Below, piece by piece: positions 8,752-17,107 of a stretch of 50,116 nt of DNA. The stretch is from an uncultured Clostridia bacterium (lineage in GTDB: Bacteria > Bacillota > Clostridia > TANB77 > CAG-508): the NCBI GenBank assembly GCA_947631495.1, contig CANRLO010000004.1:1-50116 (forward strand), written 5' to 3'. A model generated the notes under the pieces. The model ran no database searches, was not told where the DNA came from, and saw only the letters and a list, made by a program, of their open reading frames with translations. Every line of letters starts with the position of its first letter. Position 1 is the first letter of the stretch. The position numbers and the translations under genes were made by a program.

Positions 8752-9336
8752 ATGCCAGAATATATATATAGAGCTGTAACAGATAAAGGGCTAGTCGTAA
8801 AAAACAAAGTAGAAGATTCTAGTAAACAATCTTTAATCAGAAGACTTAAAGGCAACGGTTTAACGCCTATTCAAGTAGTACAAGTTGGTTATATTGGAAA
8901 AGGTGTGAAAAGGAAAAAGAAAAATGTTAACAATATGGAAGAAATCATGAAAACAGCTAACTCTAGTACTATTTTAAATGGAACAGCAAGAAAAGATATT
9001 TCTTGGGTAGAAAAAGTCAACTTAAAATTAGCAGCAACAGAGCAAATTACCAATCGTGATTTAGTTATTTTTACACAAAACTTCTATCTACTAAAAAAAG
9101 CAAACTTTAATAATATACATGCTTTAAGTACCATTATACAAAGTACAGAAAACTTGTCTTTACGAGGAATTTTAGAGGATATTCTAGCAGGTGTACAAGG
9201 AGGAGACTATATGTACACAACAATGGAATATTATTCTAATGTCTTTCCTTACATATATATTAATATGATTAAAGTAGGAGAATTATCGCGGATCTCTTAC
9301 AAAATCTTTACAACAAGCGGTTCGATATTTAGATGA
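8752..9336 (+). CDS. pilC: Pilus platform protein PilC/GspF, N-terminal fragment (frameshifted)
   Basis: The opening PEYIYRAVTDKGLVV and SLIRRLKGNGLTPIQV are the PilC/GspF N-terminus, and the first GspF domain runs from RDLVIFTQNFYLLKKANF to FPYIYINMIKVGELS. After VGELS the frame is lost: GSL should follow, but an extra C at about 9289 turns TCG-GGA-TCT into TCGCGGATCT. The reading then ends in unrelated residues at 9336. Dropping one base joins it to the downstream frame with no gap, giving about 449 residues for 8752-10102, a normal PilC length. Either the gene is inactivated or this is a sequence error; if real, pili would lack their membrane platform. Confidence 0.85.
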   Translation: MPEYIYRAVTDKGLVVKNKVEDSSKQSLIRRLKGNGLTPIQVVQVGYIGKGVKRKKKNVNNMEEIMKTANSSTILNGTARKDISWVEKVNLKLAATEQITNRDLVIFTQNFYLLKKANFNNIHALSTIIQSTENLSLRGILEDILAGVQGGDYMYTTMEYYSNVFPYIYINMIKVGELSRISYKIFTTSGSIFR

Positions 9337-9409
9337 TACATCAGATATTACAAGCAAAGTAAAGAAAATAGTTATTCCAACGGTATTACAATTAATTGGA
9401 TTAATAATC

Positions 9410-10102
9410 ATGTTAGTAGTAGGAACTTTAGTAGCAGTACCAGCAATTCAAAATGTATACGAACAAGTAGGAAGTACAGATGAAATTAATCCGATTACTC
9501 TAGCATTTCAATCATTTATTTTAGGAGTAATAGATTATTGGTATATTCCAACAACTATTATATTAGCAATCGTAGCAGGTATTGTATTTTATATTAATAC
9601 ACCAAAAGGAAAATATAATTTTCACTATTTTAAATATACAATGCCAATCTTTGGAAAATTAATATATAGTTTGGATTTTTCAAGATTCATTAAAGCAATG
9701 TTATTAAACTTAGATAATGGAATGAGAATTCAAGACGCCATTGAAGTAAGTAAAAACGTTGTAAACAATTATGTATTCTTATCTATGACAGAAACAGCAA
9801 TTAACAATATTTTAATTGGACAATCATGGATAGAACCATTTGAAAAATCAGGACTATCTTCTCCTATGATAACAGAAATGTTAAAAATAGGTATGCAGAC
9901 AGACTTATCTGAGATGATGCAAAAATTAGTAGAATATATGGAAATAGATATTAATAATACATTGGAAAAGATTATGAAAGTAATGCCACAATTAATGTAT
10001 TCAATTGTAGGTGTATTCATTATCTTCTTCGTATTAGTTGTATTAGTACCATTACTAGAAGTATACATGGGTAACTTCTTATTCTCAGCAGCAGGAATTT
10101 AA
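9410..10102 (+). CDS. pilC: Pilus platform protein PilC/GspF, C-terminal fragment
   Basis: This is the remainder of the same gene. The homologous frame starts at about 9290 (SLTKSLQQAVRYLDDTSD), well before this internal ATG, which falls in the first membrane span, so 9410 is not a natural start. Visible are the first transmembrane region, the second GspF domain (FGKLIYSLDFSRFIKAM onward) and the final spans ending in VVLVPLLEVYMG. There is no ribosome site before 9410. Nothing else in the fragment looks decayed, so the break is either very recent or an artefact. Confidence 0.85.
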   Translation: MLVVGTLVAVPAIQNVYEQVGSTDEINPITLAFQSFILGVIDYWYIPTTIILAIVAGIVFYINTPKGKYNFHYFKYTMPIFGKLIYSLDFSRFIKAMLLNLDNGMRIQDAIEVSKNVVNNYVFLSMTETAINNILIGQSWIEPFEKSGLSSPMITEMLKIGMQTDLSEMMQKLVEYMEIDINNTLEKIMKVMPQLMYSIVGVFIIFFVLVVLVPLLEVYMGNFLFSAAGI

Positions 10103-10124
10103 TTAAATAGGAAAGGGAAAAGAT

Positions 10125-10166
10125 TTGGATGTATCCGGAATTTTCCTACTAGATAAATATGAGTAA
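10125..10166 (+). other. Possible 13-codon ORF abutting the operon terminator
   Basis: A TTG at 10125 with AGGAAAGGG (10110-10118) six bases upstream opens the peptide MDVSGIFLLDKYE. Its TAA (10164-10166) touches the first base of the terminator stem at 10167. It could be a tiny peptide, the remnant of a lost pilus gene, or chance. Confidence 0.25.
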
Positions 10167-10217
10167 CCTAAGATTTTCTTGAAAAATTCATTTACTAGAA
10201 AATCTTAGGCTTTTTTT
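10167..10217 (+). terminator. Terminator of the pilus operon
   Basis: Perfect 13-bp arms CCTAAGATTTTCT (10167-10179) and AGAAAATCTTAGG (10197-10209) are followed by a run of seven T. Confidence 0.92.
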
Positions 10218-10270
10218 AAATAAAGTAAAGAAAATTGTGTTCTAATTCTTTCATTTTGCACCACACAAAT

Positions 10271-10299
10271 TTGACAACAAAGAAAAAATATGATAAAAT
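10271..10299 (+). promoter_or_regulatory. Sigma-A promoter of RNase J
   Basis: TTGACA at 10271-10276, a 17-base spacer and TAAAAT at 10294-10299 make a near-consensus promoter. It implies a ~200-base untranslated leader before the start at 10507. I see no known riboswitch in that leader (10306-10506), only AT-rich sequence. Confidence 0.7.
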
Positions 10300-10506
10300 A
10301 CAAAACAATGGTTACCATATAAGGTAAAGAAGAGATTTAAATTTATAAAAGATTGAGAAACGTTGCTAAATCAATCAAACAAAAAATGAAATGAGATTCG
10401 AAATAAAACATAAATAGTTTTCTACAACTATTTTTTTTCGTGTTGTTATATTAAGTGTAAATTTAAATGTGTAAATAAAAAAGAGAAAAAAGGAGAGAAA
10501 AAACAG

Positions 10507-12405
10507 ATGACAGAAGAAAGAAAAGAAAATGAACAAAGAGCAAGAAGGCCATATAGGCGTAATACAAAAACACAAGAAAATAAGGCTCAAAAATCAGAAG
10601 GACAAGAAAAATTAGAACAAAAAATAGGAAAGAAAGAAACAAGTAAACAAGTAGCAATGGCAAAAAAAGGTACAAAAAGAGAGCAAACAGAAACGAGTAC
10701 AATGCCAAGAAAAAATTATGATAAAAAACAACCAAAGTTTGAATTCAAAAAATCAAACTTAAAAATTATTCCTTTAGGTGGACTAGAGGAAATTGGAAAT
10801 AATATGACTATTTTCGAATATGAAGATGAAATTATTGTAGTAGATTGTGGTCTAGAATTTCCAACAGATGATATGCTAGGAGTTGATTTAGTAATTCCAG
10901 ATGTAACTTACTTAGAAAGAAATAAGGAAAAAATTAAAGGATTTGTTATTACCCACGGACATGAAGACCATATTGGTGCAATTCCTTATATTTTAAAACA
11001 AATTAATGTACCAATTTATGGAACGAGATTAACATTAGGTTTAATAAAAAATAAATTAGAAGAACATAAACTATTAAGAAGTACAAAAATGTATGAAGTT
11101 CAAGCAGGTCAAACTATTCACTTTGGGAAAATGAAGGTAGAATTTATTCGTAGCTGTCATAGTATTCCAGATGCCGTTATGCTTGCTATTTATACACCAG
11201 TAGGAACAGTACTTCACACAGGAGACTTTAAAATTGATTATACACCAATTAACAGTGAAATTACAGACTTTAACCGTCTTGCTGAAATTGGTAGTAAAGG
11301 TGTACTTGCATTATTATCAGACAGTACCAATAGCGAAAGAAAAGGCTATACTATGTCAGAAAGAACAGTAGGGCAAGAACTTGACAAACTATTTGTTAAT
11401 TGTAAAAAAAGAATTGTAGTAGCTACCTTTGCTTCTAACGTACATCGTGTGCAACAAATTGTAAATGCTGCAGTTGCAAACGGCAGAAAAATTGCCGTAT
11501 GTGGTAGAAGCATGCTCAACATGCTCGAAACAGCAAGGTCATTAGGATATATAGATGTACCAGAAAATGTATTTATTGATATTGATATGATTCGAAATTA
11601 TACAGATGAACAACTAGTTATTATTACAACAGGTAGTCAAGGTGAAACCATGTCAGCTTTAACAAGAATGGCAGCAGGAGAGCATAAAAAAATTGTTATT
11701 ACGCCAAATGATTTAATTATTATATCTGCAAACCCAATTCCAGGAAATGAAAAATCTGTATCAAAAGTAATTGATGACTTACTTCAAATTGGAGCAGATG
11801 TTGTTTACAGTGCACTTGCAGATATTCACGTATCAGGACATGCTTGCCAAGAAGAACAAAAATTGATTTTTGCTTTAACAAAACCAAAATATTTTATTCC
11901 AGTCCATGGAGAATATAGACAATTAATGGCACATGCTGAAACAGCTAAAATGATGGGGGTAGAACCACAAAATATCTTCATGAGTACCAATGGACGTATA
12001 ATTGAAATGAATGAACAAGAAGCAAAACAAACAGGAACAGTACCATGCGGAAAAATTTTAGTAGATGGCTATGGCGTCGGAGATGTCGGAAATGTAGTGC
12101 TTCGTGATAGACAACACTTATCACAAGATGGACTTATTGTTATTGTTATGACAATGGACCAAGCAACAGGTGAAATCGTAGCAGGTCCAGATGTTATTTC
12201 AAGAGGATTTGTATATGTAAAAGAATCAGAAAACTTAATGGATGAAGTTAAAAAATTCATACGTGAAGAAGTACAAATATTAGAAAATAGAGGAATTCGT
12301 GATTGGTCTACGATTAAATCAACTTTAAAAGACCATATTCGTGACTATATTTTCCAAAAAACAAAAAGAAACCCAATGATACTACCAATCATTATGTCTT
12401 TATAG
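10507..12405 (+). CDS. rnj: Ribonuclease J
   Basis: Metallo-beta-lactamase/beta-CASP ribonuclease with 5'-3' exonuclease and endonuclease activity, central to mRNA decay and rRNA maturation in Gram-positives. The catalytic signature HGHEDH is at residues 150-155, with further ligands in FIRSCHSIPDA and LHTGDFK; the beta-CASP and C-terminal parts follow (FIPVHGEYRQLMAHA, GIRDWSTIKSTLKDHIRDYI). The first ~80 residues are a highly charged K/R/Q/E extension that the core enzyme lacks, probably a disordered RNA- or protein-binding tail. AAAGGAG precedes the ATG. A GGGACG stem-loop repeat begins at the base after the stop codon. Confidence 0.95.
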   Translation: MTEERKENEQRARRPYRRNTKTQENKAQKSEGQEKLEQKIGKKETSKQVAMAKKGTKREQTETSTMPRKNYDKKQPKFEFKKSNLKIIPLGGLEEIGNNMTIFEYEDEIIVVDCGLEFPTDDMLGVDLVIPDVTYLERNKEKIKGFVITHGHEDHIGAIPYILKQINVPIYGTRLTLGLIKNKLEEHKLLRSTKMYEVQAGQTIHFGKMKVEFIRSCHSIPDAVMLAIYTPVGTVLHTGDFKIDYTPINSEITDFNRLAEIGSKGVLALLSDSTNSERKGYTMSERTVGQELDKLFVNCKKRIVVATFASNVHRVQQIVNAAVANGRKIAVCGRSMLNMLETARSLGYIDVPENVFIDIDMIRNYTDEQLVIITTGSQGETMSALTRMAAGEHKKIVITPNDLIIISANPIPGNEKSVSKVIDDLLQIGADVVYSALADIHVSGHACQEEQKLIFALTKPKYFIPVHGEYRQLMAHAETAKMMGVEPQNIFMSTNGRIIEMNEQEAKQTGTVPCGKILVDGYGVGDVGNVVLRDRQHLSQDGLIVIVMTMDQATGEIVAGPDVISRGFVYVKESENLMDEVKKFIREEVQILENRGIRDWSTIKSTLKDHIRDYIFQKTKRNPMILPIIMSL

Positions 12406-12436
12406 ATTGCCATTTGGGACGCCCTTTTTTGGCAAT
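12406..12436. repeat. GGGACG stem-loop element, copy A
   Basis: Perfect 7-bp arms ATTGCCA (12406-12412) and TGGCAAT (12430-12436) enclose TTTGGGACG and a pyrimidine run. It begins on the base after the RNase J stop codon. Related elements are at 12437, 14559 and 45250. Confidence 0.7.
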
Positions 12437-12481
12437 AAATTGCCATTTGGGACGGTCCTTTTTAGAAAAAAATTGCAATTT
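12437..12481. repeat. GGGACG stem-loop element, copy B
   Basis: Arms AAATTGC (12437-12443) and GCAATTT (12475-12481) enclose the same ATTTGGGACG...CCTTTTT core as copy A. It lies in tandem with copy A; a third, decayed core may follow. Confidence 0.6.
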
Positions 12482-12515
12482 AGGATAGATTTCTTATGAA
12501 ATAATTATAATGAAG

Positions 12516-12540
12516 AAAAAGGCTCCCAATTTCGGGAGCC
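12516..12540 (-). terminator. Terminator of the small minus-strand gene
   Basis: Arms GGCTCCC (12521-12527) and GGGAGCC (12534-12540) are followed, on the minus strand, by five T. The plus-strand side has no good T tract, so it serves the minus-strand gene. Confidence 0.75.
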
Positions 12541-12558
12541 ATTTTGGTGTAGCTAGTG

Positions 12559-12696
12559 CTAACGCATCTGTGTTGCAGAAGAGTACATTGCCGATAAACT
12601 ATCGGATTCGGTACTAAAACCATTTTTGTTTAATTGTTCCCGAATCATATCATCAATGTCCATACCTTCTGCTACTTTTTTAGAATCCGTCGGCAT
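12559..12696 (-). CDS. Small 45-residue protein, unknown function
   Basis: A short minus-strand gene with all expression signals: AGGAGG (12706-12711) nine bases before the ATG, a promoter at 12729-12757 and a terminator at 12516-12540. The peptide is MPTDSKKVAEGMDIDDMIRE followed by QLNKNGFSTESDSLSAMYSS and ATQMR. It is soluble, acidic in its first half and has no cysteine, signal peptide or membrane span. It is opposite in direction to its neighbours and visibly richer in GC. I do not recognise a family. Confidence 0.65.
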   Translation of the reverse strand: MPTDSKKVAEGMDIDDMIREQLNKNGFSTESDSLSAMYSSATQMR

Positions 12697-12728
12697 ATTT
12701 TACAACCTCCTATTCATAAGATAACTAT

Positions 12729-12757
12729 AGTATAACACAAATTAACATAAAATTCAA
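12729..12757 (-). promoter_or_regulatory. Promoter of the small minus-strand gene
   Basis: Read on the minus strand: TTGAAT (12752-12757), 17-base spacer, TATACT (12729-12734). It is correctly placed upstream of the AGGAGG at 12706-12711. Confidence 0.65.
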
Positions 12758-12814
12758 TGAAATTGTAAAAAAATGTAAAAAAAATAAAATACAAGAAAAA
12801 TCTAAAATAACATA

Positions 12815-12843
12815 TTGTAAATCGTTAAAAACTTTGATATAAT
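12815..12843 (+). promoter_or_regulatory. Promoter of gltX
   Basis: TTGTAA (12815-12820), 17-base spacer, TATAAT (12838-12843). The leader of ~75 bases is too short for a T-box riboswitch. Confidence 0.7.
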
Positions 12844-12923
12844 AGGCAAAAACTAAGAAAAGAGAAAAATAACTATAAATTAAATTTCTAAAATAAATTT
12901 GTACTGTAGGAGGAAATTAAAAA

Positions 12924-14591
12924 ATGGATTATAAAGAATTAGCAAATTTAATATATCCTGATGCAAAGGAAATATCTTATTATGAAGAAAAATATAAGGC
13001 AAGAAATTTAAAAGAAGGAGCCATTGTAACTAGGTTTGCCCCAAGCCCAACAGGTTTTGTTCACTTAGGTTCTTTATATCAAGTTGTAATTGCTAGAAAA
13101 ATGGCAAAACAAACTGGTGGAGTATTCTTTTTAAGAGTAGAAGATACAGATCAAAAAAGAGAAGTAGAAAATGGAGTAACAGGAATTATTTCTTCTTTAA
13201 GAGATTTTGGATTAACGCCAGATGAAGGAATGACAAGTGAAACAGAAGAAATTGGAGAATATGGACCATATAAGCAATCTTTAAGAAAAGATATTTATCA
13301 AGCTTATGCAAAATACTTGTTAGAACAAGGAAAAGCTTATCCATGTTTTGCAACACCAGAAGAACTAGAAGAAATGAGAGAAAAGCAAGAAGCGGCCAAA
13401 ATTAGACCAGGATACTACGGAGTTTGGGCAAAATATAGAAATCTAACTGTAGAAGAAGCGGCAGAAAAAATTAAAAATGGAGAACCATACATTATTCGTC
13501 TAAAATCAGAAGGAAGAGAAGACAGAAAAATCAAGCACCATGATGTTATTAAAGGCAATGTAGATTTTCCTGAAAACGACCAAGACATAGTTATTATTAA
13601 AGCAGATGGACTTCCAACTTATCACTTTGCACATGCAGTAGATGACCACTTAATGGGAACAACCCACGTAATTCGTGGAGATGAATGGCTATCCTCTGTA
13701 CCACTTCATTTGCAATTATTTCAAATGCTAGGCTTTAAAGCACCAAAATATGCTCACATTGCTCCAATTATGAAAGAAGACGAAGGTGGAAAACGTAAAC
13801 TTAGCAAGCGTAAAGACCCAGAAGCAGCAGTAAGCTATTATACTGAAATTGGTGTACCAAAAGAAGCAGTAGTAGAATACTTACTTAACATTGCTAACTC
13901 TAATTTTGAAACATGGAGAAAGCAAAATCCAAATGCTAGTATTGACGAATTTGAATTACAATTAAATAAAATGAGCGTAAGTGGAGCTTTATTCGATATA
14001 GTAAAAATTCTAGACATTTCAAAAACAGTAATTTCAAAATATACAGCACAGCAAATATATGAAGAAGCATACAATTGGGCTAAAAATTATGACTCTGAAT
14101 TATTAGAAATGTTACAAGATAAAGAATATGCTTTAAAAGTATTTGGTATTGAAAGAGGAAATGTAAAACCTAGAAAAGATATTGCAAAATGGTCTGATGT
14201 AAAAGAAAATATTGAATACATGTATGATAATAAATTTGAAGAAAAAGAAAGACAATATGAATTCCAAAAAATAACAGATAAAGAGTTAATTAAAAATATT
14301 TTAACATTATATATGGAAAAATATTATAATGAAAACGATGACAAACAAACATGGTTTGACAAAATAAAAGACTTAAGTGAAGAACTTGGCTTTGCACGTG
14401 AAGTAAAAGAATTTAAGCAAGAACCAGAAAAATGGCCAGGACATGTAGGAGACATTAGCACAGTATTAAGAGTAGCTCTAACCTCAAGAAGTAATACACC
14501 AGATTTATATGAAATAATGCAAGTATTAGGAAAAGACAGAATAGAAAAACGTTTTAAACTGTATTTGGGGACGGAGGAAAAAAACAGGTAA
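12924..14591 (+). CDS. gltX: Glutamate--tRNA ligase
   Basis: Class I aminoacyl-tRNA synthetase charging tRNA-Glu (and in many Clostridia also tRNA-Gln, for later amidation). The HIGH-type motif is PSPTGFVHLG (residues 40-49) and the KMSKS-type loop is KLSKR (292-296); RVEDTDQKRE and RGDEWLSSVPLH are also diagnostic. At 555 residues it is longer than the usual ~490, with ~30 extra N-terminal residues before the Rossmann fold. The last ten residues (LYLGTEEKNR) are encoded inside a GGGACG repeat that overlaps the stop, so the native C-terminus was probably altered. AGGAGG precedes the ATG. Confidence 0.95.
   Translation: MDYKELANLIYPDAKEISYYEEKYKARNLKEGAIVTRFAPSPTGFVHLGSLYQVVIARKMAKQTGGVFFLRVEDTDQKREVENGVTGIISSLRDFGLTPDEGMTSETEEIGEYGPYKQSLRKDIYQAYAKYLLEQGKAYPCFATPEELEEMREKQEAAKIRPGYYGVWAKYRNLTVEEAAEKIKNGEPYIIRLKSEGREDRKIKHHDVIKGNVDFPENDQDIVIIKADGLPTYHFAHAVDDHLMGTTHVIRGDEWLSSVPLHLQLFQMLGFKAPKYAHIAPIMKEDEGGKRKLSKRKDPEAAVSYYTEIGVPKEAVVEYLLNIANSNFETWRKQNPNASIDEFELQLNKMSVSGALFDIVKILDISKTVISKYTAQQIYEEAYNWAKNYDSELLEMLQDKEYALKVFGIERGNVKPRKDIAKWSDVKENIEYMYDNKFEEKERQYEFQKITDKELIKNILTLYMEKYYNENDDKQTWFDKIKDLSEELGFAREVKEFKQEPEKWPGHVGDISTVLRVALTSRSNTPDLYEIMQVLGKDRIEKRFKLYLGTEEKNR
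14559..14587. repeat. GGGACG stem-loop element, copy C (inside the gltX 3' end)
   Basis: Arms CTGT (14559-14562) and ACAG (14584-14587) flank ATTTGGGGACGG and a purine run. The arms are shorter than in the other copies. It supplies the last codons of gltX. Confidence 0.5.
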
Positions 14592-14671
14592 TTTTTATAA
14601 ATATATAAATATTAGTTAAGTACACGAAAATGAATATTTATATGTAACCAAGAGAAAGGGATGAATGTGAA

Positions 14672-14857
14672 ATGGAATATCAGGTTGGAGATATTGTACG
14701 AACAAAAAAACAACATCCTTGTGGAAGCAAATTATGGGAAATTACAAGAATTGGTGTAGATTTTAAACTAAAATGTTTGGGCTGTGGACATGTTATTATG
14801 TTAGAAAGACCAAAGGCCTTAAAAATGATAACCAAAAAAATTGAAAATGAAACATAA
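14672..14857 (+). CDS. DUF951 family small protein
   Basis: A 61-residue protein matching the DUF951 pattern: VGDIVRTKKQHPCGSKLWEI, RIGVDFKLKCLGCGH and ERPK near the C-terminus. Cys17, Cys38 and Cys41 suggest a metal or nucleic-acid-binding role, but the biochemical function is unknown. The family is widespread in Firmicutes, often near genes for translation or chromosome partition. It is followed by a strong terminator shared with the convergent engB. Confidence 0.88.
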   Translation: MEYQVGDIVRTKKQHPCGSKLWEITRIGVDFKLKCLGCGHVIMLERPKALKMITKKIENET

Positions 14858-14862
14858 AAGTA

Positions 14863-14908
14863 AGAACTGAGCAAATAACTTGATTTATTTTGCTCAGTTC
14901 TGTTTTTT
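14863..14908 (+). terminator. Terminator after the DUF951 gene
   Basis: Perfect 13-bp arms AGAACTGAGCAAA (14863-14875) and TTTGCTCAGTTCT (14889-14901), then G and six T. The 3' arm overlaps the last codons of the convergent engB. Confidence 0.9.
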
Positions 14909-15487
14909 CATATATTTTTCAATTTCTTCCCAAACTTTTTCTGTATAAATTTTTCTTTCCGAAGAAAATGGTAAAAAGTTTAAATCCTTTAAAGGATTTA
15001 AAGAATTTTGTAAATCTTCTACTTGTTTATCTACCTTGGTAATAGCAATCTTATCTGCTTTATTACAAATTACAATACAAGGTCTTTCAGAATCAATAAT
15101 ATAACGATACATCAGTCTATCGTTTTCTGTTGGTTCATGCCTAATATCAAGCAAAAATAAAATAAGTGAAATATTATTACTTGTATTTAAATATTCTTCA
15201 ATAAAAGTTCCAACCTTCGCTTGCTCTTGTTTTGACATTTTACTATAACCATAACCAGGTAAATCTACAAAATAAAAGTTATTATCCATATTATAAAAAT
15301 TAATTTGTCTTGTTTTACCAGGTTCAGAACTAGTTCTAGCAAGATTTTTGCGATTTATCATTGTATTAATAAAAGAAGATTTTCCTACATTAGATTTCCC
15401 TACAAGTACAATTTCTGGTAAACCATTATTAGGATATTGGGCAGGCTTTACAGCCGATATTTCAAATTTTGGATTTTTAATTAACAT
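14894..15487 (-). CDS. engB: Ribosome-biogenesis GTPase EngB (YsxC/YihA)
   Basis: TRAFAC-class GTPase needed for late assembly of the 50S subunit. The G motifs are clear: G1 GKSNVGKSS (30-38), G2 in the SSEPGKTRQINFY stretch, G3 DLPG (75-78, extended as DLPGYGYSK) and G4 NKAD (142-145). At 197 residues it is a normal single-domain EngB. AAGGAGT precedes the ATG by seven bases. It is usually next to lon or clpX, but not here. Confidence 0.96.
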   Translation of the reverse strand: MLIKNPKFEISAVKPAQYPNNGLPEIVLVGKSNVGKSSFINTMINRKNLARTSSEPGKTRQINFYNMDNNFYFVDLPGYGYSKMSKQEQAKVGTFIEEYLNTSNNISLILFLLDIRHEPTENDRLMYRYIIDSERPCIVICNKADKIAITKVDKQVEDLQNSLNPLKDLNFLPFSSERKIYTEKVWEEIEKYMKKQN

Positions 15488-15509
15488 ATTTTTTACTCCT
15501 TACATAAAT

Positions 15510-15538
15510 AGCATATCATATATTCTACATTATTTCAA
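15510..15538 (-). promoter_or_regulatory. Promoter of engB
   Basis: On the minus strand: TTGAAA (15533-15538), 17-base spacer, TATGCT (15510-15515). Confidence 0.6.
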
Positions 15539-15553
15539 TCATTGAAAAACAAT

Positions 15554-15583
15554 AAAAGTTTCTCTTTTTATAGAGAAACTTTT
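15554..15583 (-). terminator. Terminator after purA
   Basis: Perfect 12-bp arms AAAAGTTTCTCT (15554-15565) and AGAGAAACTTTT (15572-15583) with a T-rich run following on the minus strand. It lies just past the purA stop. Confidence 0.8.
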
Positions 15584-15597
15584 ATCATTCATAGTAA

Positions 15598-16905
<1,308 letters not shown>

Positions 16906-16962
16906 TTAAGTTAAGAATTATAATTAATTCGTTTAAAGGTTACAAAAACTTTTTATGTCAAG

Positions 16963-16991
16963 ATTATAACACCTTTTTACGTAAAGTGCAA
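16963..16991 (-). promoter_or_regulatory. Promoter of purA
   Basis: On the minus strand: TTGCAC (16986-16991), 17-base spacer, TATAAT (16963-16968). Confidence 0.65.
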
Positions 16992-16995
16992 TAAA

Positions 16996-17026
16996 AACTG
17001 CTAAATTTCCTTGTAATTTAGCAGTT
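16996..17026 (-). terminator. Terminator after serS
   Basis: Perfect 12-bp arms AACTGCTAAATT (16996-17007) and AATTTAGCAGTT (17015-17026), followed on the minus strand by a short T-rich run. It lies between the serS stop and the purA promoter. Confidence 0.75.
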
Positions 17027-17107
17027 ACTTTATATATTTCTAAATTAAGATTTTTTTAGTAGAAAAATTCTATTTGTATAAGAACTTTCCTTATTAAATA
17101 AATATTA

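Noticed and set aside
10375-10735. Two minus-strand ORFs of 71 and 90 codons opposite the RNase J N-terminus
   Set aside because: They are complements of the K/E/Q-rich extension, very rich in F and L, with no ribosome sites.
12844-12923. Possible T-box leader before gltX (also considered for serS, metG and proS)
   Set aside because: All leaders are under ~100 bases and have no T-box sequence or specifier-stem structure.
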